From Chrysoperla carnea (lineage: Eukaryota; Arthropoda; Insecta; Neuroptera; Chrysopidae), in NCBI RefSeq assembly GCF_905475395.1, contig NC_058337.1:131895960-131959959 (forward strand): a stretch of DNA of 64,000 nucleotides, in the 5' to 3' direction. The notes beneath the pieces were generated by a model that did not search any database, had not been told where the DNA came from, and saw only the letters and a program-made list of their open reading frames with translations. The position numbers were made by a program, and so were the translations under genes. Position 1 is the first letter of the stretch, and each line of letters opens with the position of its first letter. Shown piece after piece: positions 34,615 to 49,600 of this stretch.

Positions 34615-37600
34615 ATGGTGCGTGAAAAGAAAATATCACCGAAAAAGTTAGACAAAAAACTAGAAAACTGGAGTTTCGTTAATTCGAAAGCTATCATCAA
34701 TGAAAAACCAAAAAAATTAAGCCTAGCATTGGAAATCACACATAAACAACCGAACGAAGAAAATGAAAAATTGTATTATTTAGGAAATTTATGTATCGGA
34801 ACAATATCTTTCGATGATGTTATTCAACCAAAGAAATGGGATCGTTCGAAACATATTATTGTAAAAATAAATTCCGATTCGATTATAGTCGAAAGTTATT
34901 TTCCGGTTGATTTTTTTCAAGGTTCGTTTTGCACATCTATTTAACTATTTAAAAGTATAACTTTGTAATGGCTCGCGAATGGTATCACATAAAATAGATA
35001 TTTCTAAAATACCATAAAATTATACTTCATTACATTATTGACAAATATTTTTTATTTAATTGTTCCTCAACAAACGTTAATTTCTTTAAAACATCAGGTT
35101 GTAAACCAGGATCCATGTTATTATCCGCTGTGAAATATTCATTTTTTATTTTAAATTTATGACAAATACAACAAAATCCGGTAATCTTTATTAATTTTTA
35201 AATCAAACCAACAACGATGTCATACATTATATACTTCAAAATTCAAATTCTTTTGAGCAATCTCAAAATTTTCTGCATACATTTTAAAATTAATATCCTC
35301 TCGATAAAGATATAATTCTTTTTGATCTTGTTTTCGTCGTTTCCGATGATCACGCATTAATGATCGATTACGATCACTCTCTTTACGACCCGTCACCGTA
35401 CGACGTCGTTGTATTTTATTGCTAAAATTACAATTAATTAATAAATAACTTTAAAATTATAATAACTATAATTAAAATTTTTTCATTTCTTGTATTAATA
35501 TCACTTAATTTTTTTAGTTATTCTACTGTAGAACTGCAAAAATTAATTGTTTATGTTTTGTTATCACGTTTTTTGTATTTTTCATTATGACGTTTTTTAA
35601 TGCTTGAAAGAATCTACAGATGGCCACTCAATTAAAATTAATATTAAATGTAGCCAATTATATATTAGTATTAGATGTAGCTCATAGATGGCGCCACTGT
35701 CTCTGCATATTTATTGATATATACATTGTAATAAATAAAAAATACTGTTGTTTTTTATTATTTATTATTTATATAATTTTTTCTAAAAATAATATTGATA
35801 ACACATCTAGACATAAATATGGAACTACAACATTTCATTTCATGTCTAAATCTTTTGTATTTTTTTTGTAAAGTTTACCACCAAAAAGTTACATTTTAAC
35901 CTAGTAGAGGCTCGCTTCGCTCGCCTGATTAGAATTATTCTGACTGATAATACTTTATTCCTTTTAGATTTAATATCGTCCCCTAATTTATATTTTAAAA
36001 TAAAAATTGATGGAGAAAATGTAATTCTTGAATTAAGTTTAAAGTTATTGGACGAAACTGAACCGGTTAAATTAAAGTATAAAAAATTATTGAAACGAAT
36101 TTTAATTTTATTTTTTCGTGATGATTGTGGTAAGTTTAAATGAGCTTAGACTTTTTTTTTGTGTTTTCTTTTCTATCAGTTCTTTCCTCAGTATTCTTTA
36201 TTTTAAATGAATCATGTTGTTTTGTTTTACAGTTTTCGAATTCGATGAGAAAAATTGGAAAAAGAAACACGATATTGATGAATTGTACAAAGCAATACGT
36301 TTATACGCAAATATTGAAAATAAAAATTATTCATATGATGTTCAACATCCAAATTTAAAGCCCACGTTACGACCATACCAAGCACAAGCTGTTCAATGGA
36401 TGTTAAATCGTGAACATAATGCATTATGTATTGATGGTAAGTTTTCAGTCAAAGATAATAATAATAAAACATAAGCAAGAGACCGCTAGGGATTTTTAGC
36501 ACCTAGGCCAAGGGATCCTCCGTCCCCTCCTTGAGAACAACCTATCACCCGAAGGCAAGACGTCTTCGGGTAAGAGACTCAGAAAGAGGCGATCACAGTC
36601 GAATGGCCTAGCTGTGGTTATACACAGTTTAGCCGGTCGCATGCCGTGCGCAAAGTCCCAGTAATCGGGATTGGCTTGTCGTAGCCATTCCTTGATTCGG
36701 TAAATTACGGAGTATCTTGCTAGTGAAGTTACAGGCGCAGGTGAATTCGGAAATTTAGAATTTTACTTTTCTACAGGATCTTTTAAACAGAGAATTACAG
36801 AATGAAAATTAATTTTCCAGGCGAAATTCATCCAGCTTACCATAAACTTAATTTACCAAACAATGAAATTTTATATGTTAATGCTATTACCATGCATATT
36901 ACCAATACCCCACCATTAATTCAATCTGAACTAACTGGTGGAATTCTAGCTGATGAAATGGGATTAGGAAAAACCGTTGAAGTGTTAGCCTGTATTTTAT
37001 GTAATCCAAGGAAATTGGATACGAAACGTGACGATGATAAAATGGAAACCGATGAGATATTGATTGATACACAAGACAAAAAGAAAATTCCTAAAAATAA
37101 AAATAAAGTTCGAAATCAACAGGATAATTTAAATGGATTTAAAAAAATTCGTAAATCAATCGAAATGGATCACGATTATGTTCCAAAAATTAAGGATAAT
37201 AGTAATAAAGTTAATAAAAAACGTAAAATATGGCGAAAACGTAAAGTTTGGAAAAATAAAATTTTTAACAAGAAAACAGAAAGGAAACGTATTAAGACGA
37301 ATATTGTTTCGGACGATTCGGAAAATGATGAATCAGTACCAGAAAGTAGACAATCATCCGATCTGGAGGCTTGCGAAACAAAAAATAATGATAAAAGAAA
37401 GAAAACGTCTAGAATGATTGTCTCGTCTAGTGAGGATGAAGCCAACGAAGATGATATTCCACATTCGCAGCAATCTTCTTCTGAGGTAATTAAATCTCAT
37501 GATGCTTTTTCTCCCCTCCGGACGAAACGTGTCAATTCTTCAGATCCTCATGTTCATTGTCACCTGAGGCGAAGCCGATTTTTTTTGCTCCCTAGATGTG

Positions 37601-40600
37601 TAATAAATATGCTAATTTCGTTTTTTTATGCAACACCTTTTTTTTTGGCAGGAAAACGATGATGTCCCACTCGCTCAATTAATTCCTCCTAAACAAGAAA
37701 ATGATAGTCCACATTCTACCGAAAATGTAACCCCCAGTGATGATATTCCTACTAAAAAAAAGGTTAAAAAAGAAAAATTAACCACTGAAAAAGTTGCTAA
37801 AAAACCTGCTAGCTCAATAAAACAATTCTGTAATCTTTGGTACGAATCAAAATTAGCCGAAGTCAAAGTGAATGCTCTTCGTGAACGGCCAACAGAAGTT
37901 TTAGCCGTTCAATGTTTATGTGGTGATTTTCAATGTTTCGGTGATGAAGTTATTTGTCAGGATTGCGGTAAGAAACAACATCGACTGTGTGTTAGTTATT
38001 CTGGTGATCCTTCGAAGTATTGCTGTCCACAATGTTGGGAGAAAAGGGTACGTAGTTATAATTTAAAAAAAAAGCAAACTATTTAAATATTCTGCATATC
38101 GTTTAACTTTTTCTTCGAAATTTTCATCTAATTCTTTCGATTTAAAATACAAATTTTTGTGGTAAACTCATGTAAGATTTTGTAAATTTACCAAAATAAA
38201 GCTTTTTCTAAACAGAACTCAATATATGTAGGATGTTTAAACAATTCACTGGACAAATTATTAAATGTATTTTTTTTTCAGCCTTTAATTAAAACTGCTG
38301 CAACTCTTATAATAACTCCGTCGCCACTAAGCAAACAATGGATTACCGAAATAAAACGGCACGTAACACGTAACGGTTTACGTGTCTTAGTTTATAAAGG
38401 CCTCAGTACAACTGGATACTTGTATCCAGAAAGTATTGCCGAATATGATATTGTATTAACAACATATTCAGTCCTACAAAGTGAAATTCGATATGTGGAT
38501 ATTGATTCATCTAGGAGGTAAGTCATGGCACATATTTCAATTTATGAAATACTTTAAACTAAACAATATTCAGTTTTAATTCTATGAAATTCATGGAATT
38601 ATTACAGAGTGGAACTTGAGTTAGTAAAGTTCATCACTAGTTGTATGACCTACAAGGCCGCCACTGGTCTTTAGAATCGTTTATGCATGGCTGGAAATTT
38701 ATAAAAGCTGTTGTCAAGGTCATGCTTACTAACTGGTTTCTCTAAAAAAAAAAAATTATTTTCGATGTTTACTTATTAAGGCTTCGTACAACGATCATCT
38801 CGTTCTTTTGAGAATCCCTGAAAGTTAAAATTCCCGGTGATGAAAATTTTCGTATTTTTAAAATACGACTATTTGTCATTAAAAATATTTTTAATTTTTT
38901 AAATAAATAAATAAAAAATTTTCAGTATGCGATTTGAGAAGAAATATCATGTGGGAACATCCCCATTACTATCATTGGAATGGTGGCGTATTTGTTTGGA
39001 TGAAGCACAACTTGTAGAAGGTGCAACGAGTAATGTAGCTAACATGGCAAGAAAATTGAATGCTGTTCATAAGTGGGCAGTTTCTGGTACACCAGCTCAA
39101 AGGGGAATACCAGGTAAGGATTTTAAATTCTGTAAAAATTTAATGTTTCAACTTTTAAATTCTATACAAAAAAATTATATTCATTTCAAAAGCGTAAAAA
39201 AAAAACAACACAAATTTTAAAATATTAGACGGTAAAATTGATCCTAACTTTACATTTTCGTTGGAATCTTTGTTTTGGGTATAGATTTTCAAAATTATTG
39301 TGCATTAAAATCTTCATCTCTAGGGCTTGGATTATATGTAAATCTATTAAATCGTAGCCCCTGCGCATTATCTAAATCCTGCTGTTCACTTTTTCCAAAA
39401 ATACCATAAAACAATGCTCCACAAATAAATAGGAACATATATGAAAATTGACGAAAGAAAATCTGAAATTAAAGTAAAGTAGTTAGTAATAAGTAGTTAA
39501 ATTAGAAAATAATTTTAACACAAGTGAAAACAAACAATTGACTGAGTTAATTGTTGAAATACCATGCATAGACAGTGTTGATTACTCTATCACATTACAC
39601 ATACATACATGTCACACATACGTAACTGATATATATAATACTATAATACATACTATAAATTTTCGCCTAATTTGCGCCCTCGCGGGTAAACAGTGATGTT
39701 TACGAAAAAAAATTGTTTATTTTTTGATAAGGAAGATTTTTTTAAACTTTTGTTCTATCTCTAACGGTTTACAAGAATACGCTGCAACTCTTGTTACAGA
39801 GTTATTTTTTGATTGATTATAGTTGCTTTTTCATTGGTTTATACTTACATTGTCTATAATTCTGAAAATATGAAAATCCATGTAATCTGATAACAACATA
39901 AACAAATAATTTGACATTAACATCATGTTCCTCATTGCAATTGTAATTCCAGCATATTTTCCCGAAATTTCTAAATAATTTACATACAATCCAATAAACG
40001 GTAAATAAAAAACAATCGTTGTAAGATACGATGCTATATTGTACCAAACTGGAGATAAATCATCCACATAACCAATTCCAAATGTCAAAAATAGGATCCA
40101 TGCGATCCAAGATAGAAGTACATTTGTTATCAAACCACCACTTATATGAATTTTTCTTAAAATTATTTTTCGAATTGACGTTTTTTGTAAAAGTAAATCA
40201 ATTGCATAACTGGTTACAAGAATTGAAATTAAGCGAACGGAATTATTGATTAATAATTGTTTTTTGTCCATTGACACCGATATTAGCGGTATTGATAAAT
40301 TGTATAAATAATCAACTATGATTAACGTAGCTATTGGCGTGTTCTTCAAGATTTTTTTCCAAGGAATTGACGGTACCGGAATTTCGTGGGTTATGGTTAT
40401 AGTTTTTTGTAAATATGTTAATTCTTGTTCCATTATACTTGGATGTTGAGACGGATGTTCAAATGCAAATCGACGCCACGTAAAATGCCATAATATTCCT
40501 ATCAAACCATACATATGTAAAATATTTTCCAGCTTAAAGCTACATGTTGATATTAGATTAAATATTAGCCGACCAGAAAGTATTCCTGTATATCCTATTG

Positions 40601-43600
40601 CAACTAATGTTGTACGTTCTGATGGTGGAGCCCAATATCGCCATATTGAATAAAATGCAGGCAATGCAGCTCCCTGGAAAAATAATAATTATTAAATTAA
40701 AGAGTGACTGTCTTACCTCCTTGCTTATGGAATAAATGTGAAAGTAAACTCTGCCTGTCTGTCTGTATGTATGATACGAAATCACGCCAAAACTACTAAA
40801 CCGATTTAGATGAAATTTGATACAGAGATAGTCTAACTACTTTTTAATGGGGAAAAAGGGCTGTGAAATGTTGAAATAGGGATTGAAAGAGACGTGCTTT
40901 AAAAAATTAAAAAGTTCTGTATTGATTAAACTCAAATTTTGACACAATATACTACCAGCTTCCAGGATTGTTTTTATCTATTTTTAACCTTCATGGGGAG
41001 TGGAAGGCGGGACGTGAAAGTGGGAATGAACATTCGAATATTTTCAAATATATCCAAGTGGCGTATCAAATAAAAGAGGATGGCATGTACATTACAAAAC
41101 TGTAAACCCGACGCAAGGGGATATGGGGGTAGGGATGAAAGTGAGGATGAACGATAGAATATTTTCAAATATACCCAAATATGATATCAAATAAAAGAGC
41201 ATGCTAAAACTTTTTGAGCATGTTGTCAGTACCTAAATAAAGTAAATAAAACATAAAAAAAAGATACGATTAACTTTCTTTTCATTATAACTCGGTTAAT
41301 TTTCGTGCAAATGACTTGAAATTTTTTTCATTTTCAAAGTTTTTTTTAGTACAAAAATTGTACTTATTTGACGTCAAATTCACTTATTTGACGTTAAATA
41401 CTCCGAATTTCAATCGCCAATAACTCGACAAGTATTGACTTTTCGAAATATACTTGAATGTCATTTTTTGCTTAGAAATAACGCCTCTTCAAGTTAATTT
41501 ATAGTCTCAATTTGTTGACCACTCTTGATCAAGAAAAACGGCATTAAAACACTTACCAGAAAAAGACCTTGAAAAAATGCAACTATTACAATTCCTGATT
41601 CATGCCAGCCGTAGCGTATTATCATTGGAAATATAAATGTCGTCATCGAAGTAATCGAAATGCAAATTCCAAATAAACGTGTAGCTGAATATTTGTAACT
41701 AAATATAGCTGCAGGTATTTGTACAAGAATGAAGGCGAGTGCGTACGAAATATTTGCGTTTACAGCATGTCTATTATCAACCTAGAAAACAAAATCGTTT
41801 TGTTAATTACATATTTTCATTAAAAAAATTGCATCTTAGTTATTTAATATACATACATTAAGGCTGACTGACCAGTTCTGTTCTAACATTTAACTGACTG
41901 ACTGACATTACTGTTATTTATATGGTATACACAATCTGTATAATAGCTTTAGTAAATTCAGATAACTTTTTTGATCTGGCTTTCTCAATTTTGTTAGATC
42001 TTTTATATCGTTGAAAACTAAATATTTTGAATTTTTTGTGCAAAATCATTTATAGTCGCATGTAATTAGAATGCAAGTTTAGCGTATGATCAAAATTTAG
42101 GCCTGATTCTAGATGCAAATAATAAAGCCATCCTCATCATTTTTTACCTTTTAATCTTGTATCATGCGGACTGTCGGTAGAAGTGAAAACTTAAAACTTT
42201 GGAATAACTGTGTTACTTACTAAATAAGGTGCGTATGTAAACAATGAAGTTCCAACTGCAAAACCAATATGACATTAAATTGCCACTATGTAGCGTAAAA
42301 ACCGAACGCGTGAAATTCTTTTTGATATTGGTAAATTATTCCTACAAAATTAATCTTATTTATTTATTAAATTTACATACAAATAAATTTACTAATTTCA
42401 GTATTTACATTGTTGTATCTCCATTATTGGTGTTTCTCATTGTAGTAACTGTTACAACTCCATTGTTATCCATTACATTAATTTTTTGTTTAATACTAAA
42501 CAATATTTACTTATGGCTTCAAGCTTGTATGAGTAAATAAGTCTTATCTTACTTGTATCAATAAAGGTCCGCGCGGAGGGTCAAAAATAATAATAAATTA
42601 TCAATTTTTGGTTATAGATTGTATAAGCGCGAACAAACTCAAAATGAATGTTTATCGTTGTTCTTTTCATTTCTGAATATGTTTTCGACTCTCGTGTCCG
42701 ACGCGGCTGGCGCGTAGATGACGTAATCTGGATGTCCGATTTTCACTCACTTTTCGCCAATAATTCGCTGAATGTTGTATTCCAAGTGAAAATAATCTAA
42801 AGGGATTATATGGCACAATTTTGCAGGCCAATTAACAAATTCCAGATGTTGCAGGCTAATTAACAGGCCATTACGTGAAATTTCAACTATTGTAGCAAAA
42901 AATCTAACCTAATTCAATACAATTTTAAAATTTTCAACAATTAACAAGTATTGCTCTGACATGAATCTATTCATTATGAAATGACAAACCAACTTTACTA
43001 TAGCCTTAAACCTAAGCGTATCTAAGTGTAGAAAGAGAGAGATTCTTCTAAAGAAAGAGATGCCGTTTCTGTTTCAATTTTCGGAACAAATAATAATTAT
43101 TTACTGTCAGAAAATTAAAAAATATTTCAAACTTCAATTGGGCGCAATTTTTGTTATCTTTAAGAGGTAAAAACTCCTTTAAGGAAAATTATTTCGGGTT
43201 TTTTTAATATTATTAATTTTCAGTTTTCCGAATTTAAAAAAAATTTTTCGGATGAAATATGACTAAAAATTTGGGGTTTCCATTAAAGATATATCAAATA
43301 AAAATAATGTCTTTTATTTGGAAAATCATTATTTATTGTTTTTTATAAAAATATAAAATTTATGAAATCAACAACAATTTATTTTAGACATTTATGAAAT
43401 AAATTTTCGACTTCCATAATTATAATCTACTGATAGTACTTTCCTCTTGCTTCTTTTCGTTGTCCAAATCTTGTTGTTCACTTGTTCCAAAAATACAATA
43501 CAATAATGCGCCAACCAAAAATAAAACTATGTATAAAAATTTGTTAAAAGTGTGCTGAAATTAATAAGAAGATTGATTAAATTTGATATACAAACTTGAA

Positions 43601-46600
43601 TCGTGTTCTAGGGGTTATAAAACGAATTTATAATGCACTCCCACCCCTCTTAATTAATCAGCTCTCTAATATCAGATAATTTTTTAATAGCCCACAAATG
43701 AATCAAATGGATAAAATTTCATTCCGTTCCGTCAAATAGTCGAATTTTTTTCTTCCGATTAACTGCAATAATGACATATTTTTAAGTCGCATTGTCTCCG
43801 AAAGCTATCGAATTTTGAAAAAATGTTTTAAATAAAAAAATGTTAGCTTTTTAATCCCCGAATTAAAAAAATAGTGGTATTATAAGTTTGACCGCTATGT
43901 GTGTGTGTCTGTCAGTCTGTGGCATTGTAGCGCCTAAACGGATGAACCGATTTTGATTTTTTCTGTTTTGTTTGAAAGGTAATTCAATGGCGAGTGTTCT
44001 TAACTATGTTTTAAGTGCGAGTTTAGAGTTCCGTACCCCAAAAAAACTAAAAAATTGGTGATGATAATCAAAATCGGCTCAGATTGGAAAAGGCTTAAAG
44101 GAAAAAGGAAATTTAATGGAAAATCTTCTTAGATATGTTTCAAATGCGAGTTTAGGATTTCGTACCCGAAAAATTTTTCGGGGGTTTTTTAAATTTTGTA
44201 AATTTCACTTAATTTTCTAATTTAAAGTGATATTCTATCTCTTACGTTATTCTATCTCTTATTCTAAATTGAATATTAAAGCTATCTCCCAATCTGATGT
44301 TAGAACATTATATCCCCCATCAAACTCTACAACTTTAGTTTAAGTTATTTTTTGATCCCCGTATGTGCATCACTTTTAAGTGTTTTATCCTCCATAAATT
44401 TGTATACTTACACTATCTATAATTTCAATTTCAAAAATTTCAATCTTAAAATCATCTTTCAACATTGAATACACTTCTATAATCATGTTCGTCAAAGCAA
44501 TTGTAATTCCAGCATATTGTCCAGCAATGTCCAAATGATTTGCAAATAACGCAACATATGGTAAACAATAAATAATTAGTTCCACATACCATGCTATTAT
44601 GTGCCCCGTACTAGGATCCCACATAAAATTAGGAACAAATAAAATTACGAGGACACTCAATGTTAAACCACCGCTTATATAAATTTTTCTTAAATTTGTT
44701 GTTGAAATTGATGTTTTTCGTAAAAGTAAATCAGCCACATAACTGGTTACAAGAATTATTATTAACTTATTCAGAGAATAAAAGTTCATATAAAAATTAT
44801 AATTATATAAATCGATTTTCAATGACTGTGGATGTGTTAAATTATGCGAAAAATTAACAAGGATCAATGTAAGTATTGGCATGTTGATCAAGATTTTTTT
44901 CCAAGTTATAGATGGCATTGGTGTTTCATGTTTTATTGTAATATTTTGTTGTAAATATGTTAATTCTTGCTGGATTATTCTTGGATGTTGAGAGGGATGC
45001 TCAAATGCATGCCAATGCCATGCAAAATACCAAAGAATTCCCAAAATACCATAAAAATATAAAATATTTTGCAATTTAAGTGGACCAGTTGATATAAAAT
45101 CTGTTGATATACCTTGATAACCACGTGTTGCAATAAAATTAAAAATCACCCAATTTGAAACTAATCCTGTACATCCTATTGCCAGTAATGTTGAACGTTC
45201 TAATGGTGGTGCCCAATATCGCCATATTGAATAAAATGAAGGAAATGTTGCTCCCTGCAAATTCATAACAACGAAATAGACCTTTTTCACCGTTTCGCTT
45301 TTGTTTCGGGCAGTTGTTAAAAAATTTCCAAGTAAGGTCCAAATCAAAGATTTTACCTCTTTGTAAAACAGCATTGTTAAACAAAGATGGAAGATATGTC
45401 GTATCTACTCACTACAAAATTTTTTTAACATACTGCCTGAAAAAAAAATGAAACAGTCTATTAAGGTAGTACGAGCCAAGGCAAGTTTAGATTTGTGATT
45501 GAAATTTTTTGTACTTTATTTTGAACTTTGGTGGAATTAAGCAAAATTTTCGATATTTTGAAAATTATTCCAGAAATCGAAAAATGTTATTCTTACTTTT
45601 CGTATTATATTGTCAAGTTATAACATAATCCACCATCAAAATTGAAAATATATATATTTTTTATTTGTGTATTCTGATACACACTGTATAAAAAAATGAA
45701 TATTTAAATAATTACCATAAAAAGACCATGAAATAATGTAACTATCAGGAGTGCTGGATCATTCCATTTTGATATAATTGGAAATAGAAAAGTTACTATC
45801 GAGTTACCCAAAATACAGATTCCAAATAAATGTGTAGCTGAATATTTATAACTAAAAATAGCTGCAGGTATTTGTACAAGAATATACATCATCTTGTACC
45901 AAAATTTCATAGATTCATCATTATCGGTATACTTGTTTAAATCAAGCTAAAAAAAATTATGAAACATAGCTAAGAACACTTTCCATTAAATTACCTTTCA
46001 AACAAAACAAAAAAAAAACATAATCGATTCATCCGTTTATGCGCTACGATGCCACAAACAGACAGACAGGCACGCACACACACACATAGCGGTCAAATTT
46101 ACAATATCTCTTTTTTTTGTTCGGGGGTTTAAAAATAGCAGTTTTTAAGAGAAATTGCTTTGAAAAAAATCGGACTGTAAAAAGTTGTTCGAAAAAATCG
46201 AAAATATTTATATTATTACATATCGTTACTTGAATGTTTTTTCAAGTCTCGGATGAGTCTTATTTTCGACCGCAACCGAAACTATCGTCATATAATCCTT
46301 CTTTTTATCCTTACTTGCATGAATCCTAAAATAAATTTTAATTTACTTACGATTTTGTGATAGTACGAAAATATCGAAATCGTTAATATTAAACCAATAT
46401 GTGATAAAATCGCTAATGTATATCTTTTACTAATTTGATAAAACGGTAAACTTGATGGATTTGAACTTGGTAAATTATTTCTAAAAATAAAAATATTAAC
46501 ATAATCATCAAGTCAAATCATTCGATAATTTAAAATAAAAAATTGCATTCGTATCAAGAACTCGAATAGCCTAATTGGTAGGGCGCTTGACATGAATCCA

Positions 46601-49600
46601 AAAAGTCCGGGTTCGAGTCCTGGTTCGAGTGTATTCTTTTCAATTCTCTTTAATTTAGATAATTTAAATATTTACATTGTTGTGTCCCCATTATTATTGT
46701 TTTCCTGCGTCGTAGGAATTACCTCAGCTTGACTTTCCATTTTTATTTTTTAACAGAGAGACAGGGTCCACCGTTGTTATTATTTTAACTTTAAACTTGT
46801 AAACAAATCTTTTAAAAATGATCGTATCGTAAGTTTTTTCGAAAGATATGTAATTGCTTAAAAACTGATCAAGTTACTAGTTTTCTTTTTTTAATTCGAA
46901 TAATTTGATGTGTTAGTATTATTGTAAAATTCAAATATTCATTAAACATTAATCGGAAATCCATAATTCTTAAGCGATTAAAATCATTTCAGGAAAAAAA
47001 TCTGCAAAATTTTTTAATGCAATTGTATTATTAGCATCGATTAGGATTGTCTTATCCCAAACAAACAAAAATTGGGTTCAAATTGTAATTTTGGGTCAAT
47101 TTCAAACCCCACGTTATTGTTATGAAAACAATGTCAAAATTAAACAACTTTAGTCTGCGTATATTTAATAACAACTGCTAAGTACTGAAGAATTTGATCA
47201 AACACATTGGCAGCGACGTTGACCTTGTAAAATCTGTGCATAGTGTAGGCGCTAGAAGAGGCTTATTTTTGAAAATATCCTGTAAATGATTCTACAAGAG
47301 CTTCCAATTCTCATTTTGCATGTTTATTAATGACTTTTTCCTGAGAAAATGTGACGGAGTAATTTTTCTCAAATTATTCAGAATATAAAAAAACTGTACT
47401 TAATTTTTTTTGGGAAAATATAACTACCCTGGGAAAACGCTATCAAAGTTGAACTATTATAACTTATACCAAATCTCTACAAAAAACAACTTCCTGTGAC
47501 TCCTCTACTCCGCTTTTCTGGATACCAAAATTCATTTATCTGCTAAATCTAGTCCAGTGCCCACTGGAGCGATAAACGTATCTTAGATCATTCTTCAGTT
47601 TCTTGAAAAATATTGAGTTAGTAAAATATGCGAAAACATAATTTATTAACCAAAAAACAAATAAAAAAATGAAATGAAATATACATCGTCATGTACCTTA
47701 GATCAAAACATACTACTGTACCACTGATCAATGATATTTTTTCGAGTTTGATAGTGTTAGTACAAGTAGAAAAAACGTTTTTTTCATCAAAAGAGCAATT
47801 AAAAGAAGAAGTGTTCCCTTGCGTGAACTGTAAAAATTACCAGTATCGAAAACTACCCCGGGTACAATCGGTGGTAGTGATCCAAAGTACATTAGGGTCT
47901 AGCCCATGGTGCATTGTAGTTTTGTACCCTATATATCATATTAATAAAATATAAATTTATTTTTTATCAGAAAATGATTAAAATTTAAATTCTTTAAAAA
48001 ACACATAGTGTGTGGGAATTATGGTGCTATAAATAGAATGTATTTCCAATGTTATATTTAAAAAACTAAATTTAAAAAGAACATTTATATGTGAATTGTG
48101 ATCCCACTGCGACTTGTTTAATGTTGGTTTTCCCAATATTGCAGATAAATTAGAATAGTTATTCCTTTCTGTCATCGGGAGTGTAACGGTACCTTAATGC
48201 TCGCTAATTATTATGGTCGCTAACGTCCGAAATATTGTTTTTTAGGGTTAATCTATTCTATTTTACCCGACTTTTCTAACGTCTCCACGTTTTTAACGAT
48301 ACCTCATTTCCGGAAATCGGTTGAAATGTTTTTACTTCTCGGTGTAATAACGTGATAGGTATAACTGGGCCTGGAATGGGGGGGGGGCTTATCTTGTTTT
48401 AAGCGGACCAATGCTCCATTTCTAACGGTACCTTATTTGTAGAAACTGTGAATCACCGAAAATGAAGCAGCAAATACAAGTAATTTGCTCTCAGGAAATT
48501 AAATAATATCTCAAATTTAAATGTGACGCAACTTTTGAAATTATAAATACGCAATATTTGATATTAAAATTTTAAAAATGCACTAAGGAAAATTTGTTCT
48601 GGGTTTTTTTTTATTAAATGTTATTAAATTTCTGTTTTCCGCAAGAGGTAAAATTTTACATTGAAAATAAAAATATTTATCAACAATTTTTATACCCTGT
48701 ATTTATGAAATATATATCAAGGTATATTAATTTTAGTTTCAAGTTTTTAACGATTAGAAATATTGATGATACGAACAAAATTAAGTATAGGTGTTAATAA
48801 AATTACCGAATTAGTCCATTTCCGTATGTCCGTCCGTACGTCTGTCTGTCAACACGATAGCTAAAAAACAATAAGAGATATCAAACTGAAATTTATACAG
48901 CGTGCGCAGGACGTAAAAAGTGAGTTTGAGTTCATAAATGAGCAACATAATTCCATTGGGTCTTATTTCCGTAGGACCCATCTTGAAACCGAAAAAGATA
49001 GAATAAAAATTTAAGTGAAAAAAAATAAACAACTTTTGTTTGAAACATTTTTTCGTAAAGATCATTGTGTGCTGGTTACGTTATATCCCATTTGCTGTGA
49101 TTACATTGATTGCTTAATCCTTTTTCACTCACAAATAATTGTCAATAAAGTAAATCTCATACTTACCGACTTCATTCAATTATGCACCAACAGATGACAT
49201 TTATGCATGCCTTACTGTTCACGAGATGATCCCTTATAAAAACGAAAACATAGACGTATTCACGAAACTTTGCAAAAAACACTCATTCTTTCGTACATTC
49301 TTTTAATTAATTAATTATATTATAATTTTAATAATGGCTTCAATGACCCTATTCGTCAATTTTAAGCATTAAAGATTTTCCAAACTCCCTTATAGAGAAA
49401 ATGCTGCTTATGAGACTTGTACTAATAAATTGGGGCTAGAAAATTATTATATTTTATTTATTATAAAAATATACAATTTAAATATTTATAAAATTAAGTA
49501 ACAATTTAATTTAATGATCTAAATTTTTAATGTTTAATTCCTGGAGCTTCGAGGAGGGGAGATCTGACTTCCATGTTTACTCCCATAATTATGGTACTGA

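Noticed and set aside
35620-35871. 83-codon plus ORF in SHPRH intron 1
   Set aside because: Composition is AT-driven with hydrophobic codons; no homology recognised, and it lies in an intron.
47691-47954. 87-codon plus ORF upstream of transporter copy B
   Set aside because: No motif, and it lies in the duplicated non-coding flank.
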